NCBI GenBank assembly: GCA_936450465.1
Contig: OW388292.1
Location: 7,459,756-7,523,755, forward strand
DNA: 64,000 bases
Direction of reading: 5' to 3'
From: Gibbula magus
Lineage: Eukaryota > Mollusca > Gastropoda > Trochida > Trochidae
The translations under genes were made by a program, and so were the position numbers. Below are positions 38,226 through 53,050 of the stretch, one piece after another. The stretch's first letter is position 1. Every line of letters starts with the position of its first letter. The notes below the pieces were generated by a model, which did no database searches, was not told the origin of the DNA, and saw only the letters and a program-made list of their open reading frames with translations.

Positions 38226-38648
38226 TTACCATCGACTGTATGCCACATACATGTAGTTCCAAACTAGCAAACGAAAGTGCTTATTCGGCAAAATTTAACG
38301 TACTAACTGGGCGCCAATAACATGCGGTTACATCAGTAAAAGGAGAGGATAAATACATACATATTTGTACTGCTTCTTGTGATATTAGTTACAACTACCG
38401 ATTACTGTATGAAATATCTGTCTGCTAACCAAACACAAATAGCACAAATATGATTTTCCATTTCCACTCCTTACACTTAAACAATCCTTTTTAAAAATTT
38501 ATATTGACTTAGGTGTCAATGCTTACCTTGGAACATAATTGTGTTACTGTTATCAACCATAAGTGAATAATTATGATCAGTACTAGTGTTGCAATGGTCT
38601 CTCTAATTTTACATTTAAACTTCCATTTTGTTTTTGTGTACGTTGAAT
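38225..38648. other. Unique AT-rich spacer
   Basis: Nothing recognised. Confidence 0.4.
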
Positions 38649-41109
<2,461 letters not shown>

Positions 41110-41166
41110 TATATCGCCTACACCCCATATCGCCTACACCTCGCATACACCCCACGTCGCCTACAC
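41110..41166. repeat. Short CGCCTACACC tandem repeat
   Basis: TATCGCCTACACCCCA, TATCGCCTACACCTCG, CATACACCCCA and CGTCGCCTACAC follow one another. The words resemble the right arm of the inverted repeat at 5121-5222. Confidence 0.6.
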
Positions 41167-41431
41167 TAAATGCAGCTTCCTCGCCCCTTTTGTGTAGAAT
41201 GGTATAGTGTATAAGCCATTAATGAATTGGTTCATTGATATGAATTAATGACGGGAGTACATGAACTCCGATGTTTCCATAGTGGTATCTAATCATCGGT
41301 ATGTATATTGAATGGTAGACAATGCCCATTAAAGACAGACTGTCGTCTCATTATAAACAACTGAAATTACCCCCGACGTGGACACTTTCTGTTGGTAGAG
41401 GCCCTGGAGCCGAGGTACTACATGAATTGAT
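41167..41431. other. Unique spacer
   Basis: No feature recognised before the triplet microsatellite. Confidence 0.3.
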
Positions 41432-41479
<48 letters not shown>

Positions 41480-41559
41480 TAGCAGCTGCATCATCATCCG
41501 AAGTAGTAGTAGTAGTAGTAGTAGTAGTTGTTGTTGTTGTTGTAGTAGTTATTACTACC
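41432..41559. repeat. Compound (CAG)n/(AGT)n/(TTG)n microsatellite
   Basis: CAG triplets (41432-41464), AGT triplets (41464-41481), a spacer containing CAGCTGCATCATCATCCG, then AGT and TTG triplets to about 41559. Serine or threonine homopolymer frames arise here on both strands and are artefacts. Confidence 0.96.
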
Positions 41560-41885
41560 AAGTCTAGTCTGTAGTGAAGTTCACTGTAATACCACCAGAG
41601 ACGTCTTTTTACAGGCGTGCAACAAATAAACAGGTACATAAGTTCTCTAATAATATAATTCTGACCTAGTCCTTCCCGACAATCAAATGTGCATCACATG
41701 GGTTATCTCAAATTGTAGTTATTGAACGGTAATCACGGTTCATAATTTAAAATACCAAAGAAGCGGATTAAATACTGAGTTCAAGATTGAAATTGTAGCT
41801 TGACACCTTGTCAATAATGTTTTAATATTCGATTTAGAGTCGGGCGAATTATTCGAATATCTGAAATTTTGAGATGGCCCTCTCC

Positions 41886-41889
<4 letters not shown>
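41560..41889. other. Unique AT-rich spacer between microsatellites
   Basis: Nothing recognised. Confidence 0.3.
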
Positions 41890-41961
<72 letters not shown>

Positions 41962-42004
41962 CCATCATCATCACCATCACCATCACACTCATCATCACCA
42001 TCAT

Positions 42005-42047
<43 letters not shown>

Positions 42048-42049
42048 TT
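41890..42049. repeat. (ATC)n microsatellite with ACC interruptions
   Basis: About 53 triplets, pure at the ends and interrupted by CACC and CATAAAT words in the middle (41961-42008). Isoleucine, histidine or aspartate-run frames here are artefacts. Confidence 0.96.
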
Positions 42050-43106
42050 AAGGTAGCCTTCTTCCGTTGCTGTCATGTTATAATTACAGTCATTAAGATA
42101 TAAATGTTATAGCAAAAATGATGTCTTCTTCATCTGAAGTGATCCCCACATGTTCTTGGCGATTTCCTCCATTTTGCCTCTGACTAAATGTCACGCTGTC
42201 GGATCGATCTACAAACAATGATCACAATTTACTTTCCGGAATCAAACTAAATTCGACTTGACCTTTCTGAAAGATGAAAGAAGTGATCTATACGTCAGAG
42301 CCATCTTCTTGCGAGGGGTCTCTGGGCAGCCTGACCTCTGACCTTTACCAGTCAAACACACACTGTTATAATACTCTGTTTATACTCCTCAAATCGCAGG
42401 TCTTCTTGACTCAGTGCTACCAAAACCCGGAGATGCAATTCTGAATTGACGCCGTGCAAGCTTAAAGCTTGTCCAAACCCATCTTACACTCGTGCAGTGA
42501 GACTCCGGGCCTTCTATCAACAAGCACTCAGAGCGACACCGCTTCATAATGACCAGGCAACTTGCCTGATCATGTGTCTCCATTTAACTCTACTTTCAAC
42601 TAATTCTCTCTTTATTTGGAAATAATGCGACATCCTCAATTTCCTTGCGGCTTCTACAGGCGTGACTATTAATAGATGACGAACTCTTACTACGCCCAAG
42701 ACGTTGCGTGCCGTAGTAAAGTCGCGTGAACACATTTTGTTTTATTTCCGGGTTCCCTGTAACGAAGCCTTACCGCTAACCTTTACATTTCAAACTTTCA
42801 GAGGTTATTCACAGATTTCTTTACTTTAACAGAATTCATTAATATAGGCTTTAGTGATAACTTAAGGGAAGTGACAAATATTGTTAAAGATTAGATTATT
42901 AGATTTTTTTTACAGTATACGCATAATGACAGACAAGAAGACATACTCTCTCTCAGTCTCCACACACACACACAACATCAACATTATCAGATATATCACA
43001 TAATTAATGTGATACTCGTTTTAAAGACAATTTAACTGACCATGTTTTGCTCAAAATTTTGAAAAGGTTGCACGTACGGTTAATGCAGTAGAATGCAATG
43101 AATGGC
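42050..43106. other. Unique sequence, no supported gene
   Basis: Contains a perfect DR1 direct repeat TGACCT-C-TGACCT at 42332-42344 and a short (CA)n at about 42961-42974. Minus-strand frames at 42389-42583 and 42544-42735 have no recognisable domain, though base composition here is less AT-rich than the average. Confidence 0.35.
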
Positions 43107-44203
43107 ACTGGGGGTAAATGTCAATTTGCAATAATAAACAAGTCATTTTAGAGCCTACAGAGAACGGTTTTATTCAGAAAGGGAACACTAGAAAACTGTC
43201 AGTATCTGGTATGGCCTCCGTTGCTTTGAATAAGGCCTGCACACGTCGACACACAGACTTTGCAAGGCTCCTGATGACGTCATTAGGGATGGCTTGCCAT
43301 TCTTCCATGAGTGCCTTGGTTAACGTTTGCCGATTTGATGGAGGTGGATTTCTCTGCCATATTTCCTGTCGAAATGATCCCACAAATGTTTAATAGGTGA
43401 TAAATCTGGTGATCACGCTGGCCATTGCAAAATGTTGACGTTGTGTAACGTCAGGAAGTCTCTAGGTACTCTGGCTATGTGGGGGCGAGCATTGTCTTGT
43501 TGGATGATTACTCTTGGACTTTTTAGGAGGTAAGGGAGCACTATAGGACGTCAAACGGTGTCGATGTAGCCTTGGGCATTCTTATAACGGTCAAAGACAA
43601 CCCGTTCTGTTGTGTGGTCCCTTGACGCTACCGCCGCCGAATGGCACAACGTCCTGGACACATTGGTGACGTTAACGTCGGTCACGTCGGTCACTTCAGC
43701 TTAGCATCATCCCGAGAAAGGGCCGGTACGCTCGAATGCCATGTTCACGAAGACGTCTGACCACTGTCCTGCTGATATCACGGTGTAATGCTATTGCTGC
43801 TTATGACGTCACTGTGACGAAATGATTGCGTAGGTGAATCGAACGGATGTAGCGGTCATTGTTTGCGGTTGTGACCCTGGATCTTCCACTTCTTGGCTGG
43901 TCCTGGGTCCCATCTGTCTGTGTCATTCGTGTCGGCAGTCTATTTATCGTAGTGCGGGTGCAGTTGAAGATACGAGCAAAGTCACGTGGTCTTAGCGTGC
44001 TCGCAGCTGCAACACACTAATCGCTCTCTCTCGTTCCTTGTGACAAAGTTCATATTTGGTAAGAAGCATGAATTTTTTCTCCGTAAATATAAAGTTGCGT
44101 TGTTGTGACATAGTTTGATAATAAAAAAATCGATTTGAAAAACTAGTTTCAACTTTTGAAAACATAAAATATTTTTGGTATAGTTTCTTTTGCCCCTGAG
44201 TTT
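43107..44203 (-). mobile_element. Degenerate Tc1/mariner element, tentative outer limits
   Basis: The limits rest on weak terminal similarity: ACTGGGGGTAAATG at 43107 on the plus strand, and ACTCAGGGGCAAAAG read on the minus strand from 44201. Several mismatches and the lack of a clear flanking TA pair make the ends uncertain. The length, about 1.1 kb, is short for a Tc1 element and agrees with the internal loss seen in the transposase relic. Confidence 0.4.
43174..44045 (-). pseudogene. Tc1-like (DD34E) transposase pseudogene
   Basis: Read on the minus strand, pieces in different frames line up with Tc1 transposase. The N-terminal helix-turn-helix has NERERAISVLQL, then FARIFNCTRTTINRL, PRSGRSRVTT, RYIRSIHLRNHF and ISRTVVRRLREHGIRAYRPF. 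The catalytic domain keeps FGGGSV, RPIVLPYLL, QQDNARPHIARV and SPDLSPIKHLWDHF. The C-terminus keeps RNPPPSNRQTLTKALMEEW and IPNDVIRSLAKSV. The second catalytic Asp is present (codon 43494-43496). The third residue, Glu in active enzymes, is Lys (43389-43391), exactly 34 residues away. Stops interrupt it (for example 43413-43415), there are several frameshifts, and roughly 55 codons are missing between the DNA-binding and catalytic parts, removing the first Asp. It is dead. Confidence 0.93.
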
Positions 44204-44266
44204 ATGTATTAATTACATCGTGATACGCCCTCTATAACGATAAAAACAAATCTATTTTGATTTTCA
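44204..44266. other. Short unique spacer
   Basis: Separates the Tc1 relic from the 26-bp array. Confidence 0.3.
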
Positions 44267-47200
44267 GCATATTGTTTCAAGAACATTTTCACAATGCTAT
44301 CTAAAAAACTTTTTTCACAATATTATCTCAAGAACATTTTTCACAATACTATCTAATGAACTTTTTCCACAATACTATCTAATGAACTTTTTCCACAATA
44401 CTATCTCAAGAACATTTTTTCACAATACTATCTCAAGAACATTTTTCACAATACTATCTAATGAACTTTTTTCACAATACTATCTCAAGAACATTTTTTC
44501 ACAATACTATCTCAAGAACATTTTTCACAATACTATCTAATGAACTTTTTTCACAATACTATCTCAAGAACATTTTTCACAATACTATCTCAAGAACTTT
44601 TTTCACAATACTATCTCAAGAACATTTTTCACAATACTATCTCAAGAACATTTTTCACAATACTATCTCAAGAACATTTTCACAATACTATATCAAGAAC
44701 TTTTTTCACAATACTATCTCAAGAACATGTTTCACAATACTATCTCAAGAACATTTTTCACAATGCTATCTAAAGAATTCTTTTCACAATACTATCTCAA
44801 GAACTTTCTTCAGAATACTATCTCAAGAACATTTTTCACAATACTATCTCAAAATTTTTTTTCACAATACTATCTCAAGAACATTTTTCACAATACTATT
44901 TCAAGAACATTTTTCACAATACTATTTCAAGAACATTTTTCACAATACTATCTAATGAACTTTTTCCACAATACTATCTCAAGAAGTTTTTTCACAATAC
45001 TATCTCAAGAACTTTTTTCACAATACTATCTCAAGAACATTTTTCACAATACTATCTCAAGAACATTTTTCACAATACTATCTAATGAACTTTTTTCACA
45101 ATACTATCTCAAGAACATTTTTCACAATACTATCTCAAGAACTTTTTTCACAATACTATCTCAAGAACATTTTTCAAAAACTTTTTTCACAATACTATCT
45201 CAAGAACTTTGTTCACAATACTGTCTCAAGAACAATTTTCACAATACTTTCTCAAGAACATTTTTCACAATACTATATCAAGAACTTTTTTCACAATACT
45301 ATCTCAAGAACATTTTTCACAATACTATCTCAAGAACATTTTTCACAATACTATCTAATGAACTTTTTTCACAATACTATCTCAAGAACATTGTTCACAA
45401 TACTATCTCAAGAACATTTTTCACAATAATATCTCAATAACTTTTTTCACAAACTTTGTTCACAATACTATCTCAAGAACTTTGTTCACAATACTATCTC
45501 AAGAACATGTTTCACAATACTATCTCAAGAACATTTTTCACAATGCTATCTAAAGAATTCTTTTCACAATACTATCTCAAGAACTTTCTTCAGAATACTA
45601 TCTCAAGAACATTTTTCACAATACTATCTCAAAAAATGTTTTCACAATACTATCTCAAGAACATTTTTTAAATACTATTTCAAGAACATTTTTCACAATA
45701 CTATTTCAAGAACATTTTTCACAATACTATCTAATGAACTTTTTCCACAATACTATCTCAAGAAGTTTTTTCACAATACTATCTCAAGAACATTTTTCAC
45801 AATACTATCTCAAGAACATTTTTCACAATACTATCTCAAGAACATTTTTCACAATACTATCTCAAGAACTTTTTTCACAATACTATCTCAAGAACATTTT
45901 TCACAATACTATCTCAAGAACTTTTTTCACAATACTATCTCAAGAACATTTTTCACAATACTATCTCAAGAACTTTTTTCACAATACTATCTCAAGAACA
46001 TTTTTCACAATACTATCTCAAGAACATTTTTCACAATACTATCTAATGAACTTTTTTCACAATACTATCTCAAGAACATTTTTCACAATACTATCTCAAG
46101 AACTTTTTTCACAATACTATCTCAAGAACATTTTTCAAAAACTTTTTTCACAATACTATCTCAAGAACTTTGTTCACAATACTGTCTCAAGAACAATTTT
46201 CACAATACTTTCTCAAGAACATTTTTCACAATACTATATCAAGAACTTTTTTCACAATACTATCTCAAGAACATTTTTCACAATACTATCTCAAGAACAT
46301 TTTTCACAATACTATCTAATGAACTTTTTTCACAATACTATCTCAAGAACATTGTTCACAATACTATCTCAAGAACATTTTTCACAATAATATCTCAATA
46401 ACTTTTTTCACAAACTTTGTTCACAATACTATCTCAAGAACTTTGTTCACAATACTATCTCAAGAACATGTTTCACAATACTATCTCAAGAACATTTTTC
46501 ACAATGCTATCTAAAGAATTCTTTTCACAATACTATCTCAAGAACTTTCTTCAGAATACTATCTCAAGAACATTTTTCACAATACTATCTCAAAAAATGT
46601 TTTCACAATACTATCTCAAGAACATTTTTTAAATACTATTTCAAGAACATTTTTCACAATACTATTTCAAGAACATTTTTCACAATACTATCTAATGAAC
46701 TTTTTCCACAATACTATCTCAAGAAGTTTTTTCACAATACTATCTCAAGAACATTTTTCACAATACTATCTCAAGAACATTTTTCACAATACTATCTCAA
46801 GAACATTTTTCACAATACTATCTCAAGAACTTTTTTCACAATACTATCTCAAGAACATTTTTCACAATACTATCTCAAGAACTTTTTTCACAATACTATC
46901 TCAAGAACATTTTTCACAATACTATCTCAAGAACTTTTTTCACAATACTATCTCAAGAACATTTTTCACAATACTATCTAATGAACTTTTTTCACAATAC
47001 TATCTCAAGAACATTTTTCACAATACTATCTCAAGAACTTTTTTCACAATACTATCTCAAGAACATTTTTCACAATACTATCTCAAGAACATTTTTCACA
47101 ATACTATCTCAAGAACATTTTTCACAATGCTATCTCAAAAAATGTTTTCACAATACTATCTCAAGAACTTTTTTCACAATACTATCTCAAGAACATTTTT

Positions 47201-50200
47201 CACAATACTATCTCAAGAACATTTTTCACAATACTATCTCAAGAACTTTTTTCACAATACTATCTCAAGAACATTTTTCACAAAATTTTTTCACAATACT
47301 ATCTCAAGAACTTTGTTCACAATACTGTCTCAAGAACAATTTTCACAATACTTTCTCAAGAACATTTTTCACAATACTATATCAAGAACTTTTTTCACAA
47401 TGCTATCTCAAGAACATTTTTCACAATACTATCTCAAGAACATTTTTCACAATACTATCTAATGAACTTTTTTCACAATACTATCTCAAGAACATTTTTC
47501 ACAATACTATCTCAAGAACATTTTTCACAATAATATCTCAATAACTTTTTTCACAAACTTTGTTCACAATACTATCTCAAGAACTTTGTTCACAATACTG
47601 TCTCAAGAACAATTTTCACAATGCTATCTCAAGAACATTTTTCATAATACTATCTCAAGAACTTTTTTCACAATACTATCTCAAGAACATGTTTCACAAT
47701 ACTATCTCAAGAACATTTTTCACAATGCTATCTAAAGAATTCTTTTCACAATACTATCTCAAGAACTTTCTTCAGAATACTATCTCAAGAACATTTTTCA
47801 CAATACTATCTCAAAAAATGTTTTCACAATACTATCTCAAGAACATTTTTCACAATACTATTTCAAGAACATTTTTCACAATACTATTTCAAGAACATTT
47901 TTCACAATACTATCTAATGAACTTTTTCCACAATACTATCTCAAGAAGTTTTTTCACAATACTATCTCAAGAACTTTTTTCACAATACTATCTCAAGAAC
48001 TTTTTTCACAATACTATCTCAAGAACATTTTTCACAATACTATCTAATGAACTTTTTTCACAATACTATCTCAAGAACATTTTTCACAATACTATCTCAA
48101 GAACTTTTTTCACAATACTATCTCAAGAACATTTTTCACAATACTATCTCAAGAACATTTTTCACAATACTATCTCAAGAACTTTTTTCACAATACTATC
48201 TCAAGAACAATTTTCACAATGCTATCTCAAGAACATTTTTCATAATACTATATCAAGAACTTTTTTCACAATACTATCTCAAGAACATGTTTCACAATAC
48301 TATCTCAAGAACATTTTTCACAATGCTATCTAAAGAATTTTTTTCACAATACTATCTCAAGAACTTTCTTCAGAATACTATCTCAAGAACATTTTTCACA
48401 ATACTATCTCAAAAAATGTTTTCACAATACTATCTCAAGAACATTTTTCACAATACTATTTCAAGAACATTTTTCACAATACTATTTCAAGAACATTTTT
48501 CACAATACTATCTAATGAACTTTTTCCACAATACTATCTCAAGAAGTTTTTTCACAATACTATCTCAAGAACATTTTTCACAATACTATCTCAAGAACAT
48601 TTTTCACAATACTATCTCAAGAACATTTTTCACAATACTATCTCAAGAACTTTTTTCACAATACTATCTCAAGAACATTTTTCACAATACTATCTCAAGA
48701 ACTTTTTTCACAATACTATCTCAAGAACATTTTTCACAATACTATCTCAAGAACTTTTTTCACAATACTATCTCAAGAACATTTTTCACAATACTATCTA
48801 ATGAACTTTTTTCACAATACTATCTCAAGAACATTTTTCACAATACTATCTCAAGAACTTTTTTCACAATACTATCTCAAGAACATTTTTCACAATACTA
48901 TCTCAAGAACATTTTTCACAATACTATCTCAAGAACATTTTTCACAATGCTATCTCAAAAAATGTTTTCACAATACTATCTCAAGAACTTTTTTCACAAT
49001 ACTATCTCAAGAACATTTTTCACAATACTATCTCAAGAACATTTTTCACAATACTATCTCAAGAACTTTTTTCACAATACTATCTCAAGAACATTTTTCA
49101 CAAAATTTTTTCACAATACTATCTCAAGAACTTTGTTCACAATACTGTCTCAAGAACAATTTTCACAATACTTTCTCAAGAACATTTTTCACAATACTAT
49201 ATCAAGAACTTTTTTCACAATGCTATCTCAAGAACATTTTTCACAATACTATCTCAAGAACATTTTTCACAATACTATCTAATGAACTTTTTTCACAATA
49301 CTATCTCAAGAACATTTTTCACAATACTATCTCAAGAACATTTTTCACAATAATATCTCAATAACTTTTTTCACAAACTTTGTTCACAATACTATCTCAA
49401 GAACTTTGTTCACAATACTGTCTCAAGAACAATTTTCACAATGCTATCTCAAGAACATTTTTCATAATACTATATCAAGAACTTTTTTCACAATACTATC
49501 TCAAGAACATGTTTCACAATACTATCTCAAGAACATTTTTCACAATGCTATCTAAAGAATTCTTTTCACAATACTATCTCAAGAACTTTCTTCAGAATAC
49601 TATCTCAAGAACATTTTTCACAATACTATCTCAAAAAATGTTTTCACAATACTATCTCAAGAACATTTTTCACAATACTATTTCAAGAACATTTTTCACA
49701 ATACTATTTCAAGAACATTTTTCACAATACTATCTAATGAACTTTTTCCACAATACTATCTCAAGAAGTTTTTTCACAATACTATCTCAAGAACTTTTTT
49801 CACAATACTATCTCAAGAACATTTTTCACAATACTATCTCAAGAACATTTTTCACAATACTATCTAATGAACTTTTTTCACAATACTATCTCAAGAACAT
49901 TTTTCACAATACTATCTCAAGAACTTTTTTCACAATACTATCTCAAGAACATTTTTCACAATACTATCTCAAGAACATTTTTCACAATACTATCTCAAGA
50001 ACTTTTTTCACAATACTATCTCAAGAACAATTTTCACAATGCTATCTCAAGAACATTTTTCATAATACTATATCAAGAACTTTTTTCACAATACTATCTC
50101 AAGAACATGTTTCACAATACTATCTCAAGAACATTTTTCACAATGCTATCTAAAGAATTTTTTTCACAATACTATCTCAAGAACTTTCTTCAGAATACTA

Positions 50201-51062
50201 TCTCAAGAACATTTTTCACAATACTATCTCAAAAAATGTTTTCACAATACTATCTCAAGAACATTTTTCACAATACTATTTCAAGAACATTTTTCACAAT
50301 ACTATTTCAAGAACATTTTTCACAATACTATCTAATGAACTTTTTCCACAATACTATCTCAAGAAGTTTTTTCACAATACTATCTCAAGAACTTTTTTCA
50401 CAATACTATCTCAAGAACATTTTTCACAATACTATCTCAAGAACATTTTTCACAATACTATCTAATGAACTTTTTTCACAATACTATCTCAAGAACATTT
50501 TTCACAATACTATCTCAAGAACTTTTTTCACAATACTATCTCAAGAACATTTTTCACAATACTATCTCAAGAACATTTTTCACAATACTATCTCAAGAAC
50601 TTTTTTCACAATACTATCTCAAGAACATTTTTCACAATACTATCTAATGAACTTTTTTCACAATACTATCTCAAGAACATTTTTCACAATACTATCTCAA
50701 GAACATTTTTCACAATACTATCTCAAGAACATTTTTCACAATACTATCTCAAGAACATTTTTCACAATACTATCTCAAGAACATTTTTCACAATGCTATC
50801 TCAAAAAATGTTTTCACAATACTATCTCAAGAACATTTTTCACAATACTATCTCAAGAACGTTTTTCACAATACTATTTCAAGAACATTTTTCACAATAG
50901 TATCTCAAGAATTTTTTTCAGAAAACTATCTCAAGAAATTTATTCTCAATACTATCGAAAGAACATTTTTCACAATACTATCTCAAGAACTTTTTTCACA
51001 ATACTATGTCAAGAATTGTTTACAATACATTATCTCAAGAACCTTTTTTTTCAACACTCAAC
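44267..51062. repeat. 26-bp minisatellite, about 260 copies
   Basis: The unit is AACATTTTTCACAATACTAT plus CTCAAG; the main alternatives are AACTTTTTTCAC, AATGAACTTTTTTC and AAAAAATGTTTTC. Because 26 is two more than a multiple of three, three units form a 78-base cycle and every forward frame reads the same 26 residues in rotation (words such as FHNTISRTFFTILSQ and FSQYYLKN). No stop occurs in the consensus, so long forward frames arise: 48047-49282 (411 codons) and 49867-51096 (409 codons), with others at 46695-47462 and 47560-48333. I regard these as by-products of the repeat. Larger duplications of 961 and 1,820 bp are superimposed. Confidence 0.97.
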
Positions 51063-51206
51063 CTGTTTGAACAAACAATCTCATTACCTTGCTTGAACAA
51101 ATAATCTCAGAAATGTATGTCTTCAACAATCTATCTCAAGAACCGGAATCAACAAACAATCTCAAGAACTTGATTCAACAAACAATCTCAAGAACTTGAT
51201 TCAACA
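51063..51206. repeat. Variant 26-bp repeat (GATTCAACAAACAATCTCAAG type), left part
   Basis: After the main array the same 26-bp period continues with a different unit, GATTCAACAAACAATCTCAA plus GAACTT. It shares CAATCT and CTCAAGAAC with the main unit. It is cut by the MITE at 51207. Confidence 0.85.
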
Positions 51207-51778
51207 CATCTTCCGCACGCATCGGGCCATATATATACGCTTTTAAGAAATGCAAACTGACCTTTGCGACAACTCGAAGATATTTCTGAGACAGGAAGTA
51301 ACACGATGATTGAGCTATGGTGTAAGCCAATCAAATCCGCGTTTACAAATCACGCACAGACACGTTGGGTGAACGTTTCTTCTTTTAATTTACTACGCTG
51401 ATTACGCTCTATTAATTAGTGCTAAAACTGCGGGTAAATGAAACAAACCACAATTATCAGATCTGATAATAGCTCTCTAGTTTAATTTTCTCATTGAAGT
51501 TGAAATCCATTTTGAAACTTATTTTATGCAAATGAGCTTAAAATCCGAGATGAAAAATCCCAAAGTATTATAAGCAATTTGTAAAGCTGTCGGTGCATAA
51601 CCAACTTTTGGATGGATTGGGTTTGTAACGACCGATTTGATTGGTCAATAGAGGGGACGTAACTCTCTTTGGACGATAGGTGGCGCTGACCCTATCTCAA
51701 AAATCCCTGCGAGATGTCGCAAGGGTCAGTATGCATTTTCGAAAAGTGCATATGTGGCCCGATGCGTGCGAAAGGATG
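51207..51778. mobile_element. MITE-like element, 572 bp, about 85-bp terminal inverted repeats
   Basis: The left end CATCTTCCGCACGCATCGGG and the reverse complement of the right end, CATCCTTTCGCACGCATCGG, match. Similarity continues for about 85 bp through ATGCAAACTGACCTTTGCGA versus ATGCATACTGACCCTTGCGA. It is flanked by GATTCAACA (51198-51206) and GATTCAAAG (51779-51787), an apparent 9-bp target duplication with two differences, within a tandem repeat whose phase would otherwise not restart there. No transposase is encoded. A 9-bp duplication would suit a Mutator-like source and an 8-bp one a hAT source; the class is open. AGGTGGCGCT at 51678-51687 resembles part of a CTCF site. Confidence 0.85.
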
Positions 51779-51864
51779 GATTCAAAGAACAATCTCAAGA
51801 ACATGATTCAACAAACAATCTCAAGAACCGGAATCAACAAACAATCTCAAGAATTTGTTTGAAG
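51779..51864. repeat. Variant 26-bp repeat, right part
   Basis: The GATTCAA...CAATCTCAAGAAC unit resumes for about three copies to the right of the MITE, then decays at GAATTTGTTTGAAG. It shows that the MITE split one array. Confidence 0.88.
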
Positions 51865-52939
51865 TTTTTGAATCTATATATTCTCCTTTCTAGCTATAAC
51901 TAGTGTGTGATCGTATGATTCGAAATAGCAGATATTAATCATGAAGTCGAGAATTACACCAAATATTAAAATTAGGAAAATTTATTTCGTGCAAAAAACC
52001 CCATTATGATTAGGAATAACGTCAGACGTGCGATATCGTTATGCAGTCTCAAGAAGATTTGGTTCAAGTCAAAAGACCGATGCTCTCTTTGACCAGCAAC
52101 ATGTAAGTCGATGTCACTTGGTTATTCATTGCAGTTTGGAATTGACTCCCATTATGTCAAATTTGGCACACGTGTGATCATCGTTCAAATTTAAGGTTTT
52201 GTGCTTCTTTTCTGGGAATAATGTCAAATAAATTGAGACAGAAGATTAATCATACACCAGATAAGCGAATATAGATTCAACAAGCTGATAAATAACTGTA
52301 CATGACATACAGATTACAGATCTACCCAATACTGACAAATTAGGACGCTTGCCACAAAATTATCAAATATAAATACAGATGAATAGTGATTAGCGGCACT
52401 AAATACGACAATGAATATTTATATATTTAATACTTGATACGGGTATTTCGACTCATTACAATTGATATTACACAGCAGAAATGATGATATGATAAAGAGA
52501 ACATATGTTTTCCTTGACAAATACCATGTTTACCTCATCCTCTAGGTATATATATGTGTATGGTTTTGTGTAGTTTCAACATTTGAATAATGGAGCGTGA
52601 TAAATGTAGAAAGTTAAGTTAATATAAATATATATAGAAAAGAGTAAACATCAGACGGGTTTGACTGGATAAATCTTCTTGAATACGATGATTTCCAGTG
52701 TATCGGTCTTTTCAAGTATGGTACTTTTTAATCGTTTTTGTCATTCGAAATAATAAAATGTGTTCACATTAAAATGGCCGCCATGCAATTTTTGCTTTGT
52801 ACGTAACACCGTCATTAACACTACGGATAATTGGTTTGTGTAATAAGATGTTTTACCCCCTAAAGTAAATAAAAATCACATGAACTATCATTATAAATGG
52901 GATAAAATTTGCGAAAAACGTGCTACAGTCCCTTTTAAA
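51865..52939. other. Unique AT-rich sequence, no gene seen
   Basis: No coding sequence or repeat recognised. Confidence 0.4.
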
Positions 52940-53050
52940 ATGCAGGATAGAGAATAGTAAAAATGCATGGTACAAAGGAATATAAGGATACTTTATAAGA
53001 AGCAATAGGGATACCAGATACAGAGGAGTATGTATACAGGATACAGAACA
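52940..53050. repeat. Degenerate leading edge of the 46-bp minisatellite
   Basis: GGATAC, CAGATACAGAGGAGTATG and AAGAATACG words at irregular spacing precede the regular array and look like mutated units. Confidence 0.6.

Noticed and set aside
41322..42056. Poly-Ser, poly-Thr, poly-Asp, poly-Ile and poly-His frames
   Set aside because: Translations of AGC/AGT and ATC triplet microsatellites without flanking conserved sequence; the same applies to 58165-58509.
48047..51096. 409-411 codon forward frames as real genes
   Set aside because: They are forced by the stop-free 26-bp period, overlap each other in different frames with the same peptide, and show no non-repeat domain. Kept only as a hypothesis in the findings.
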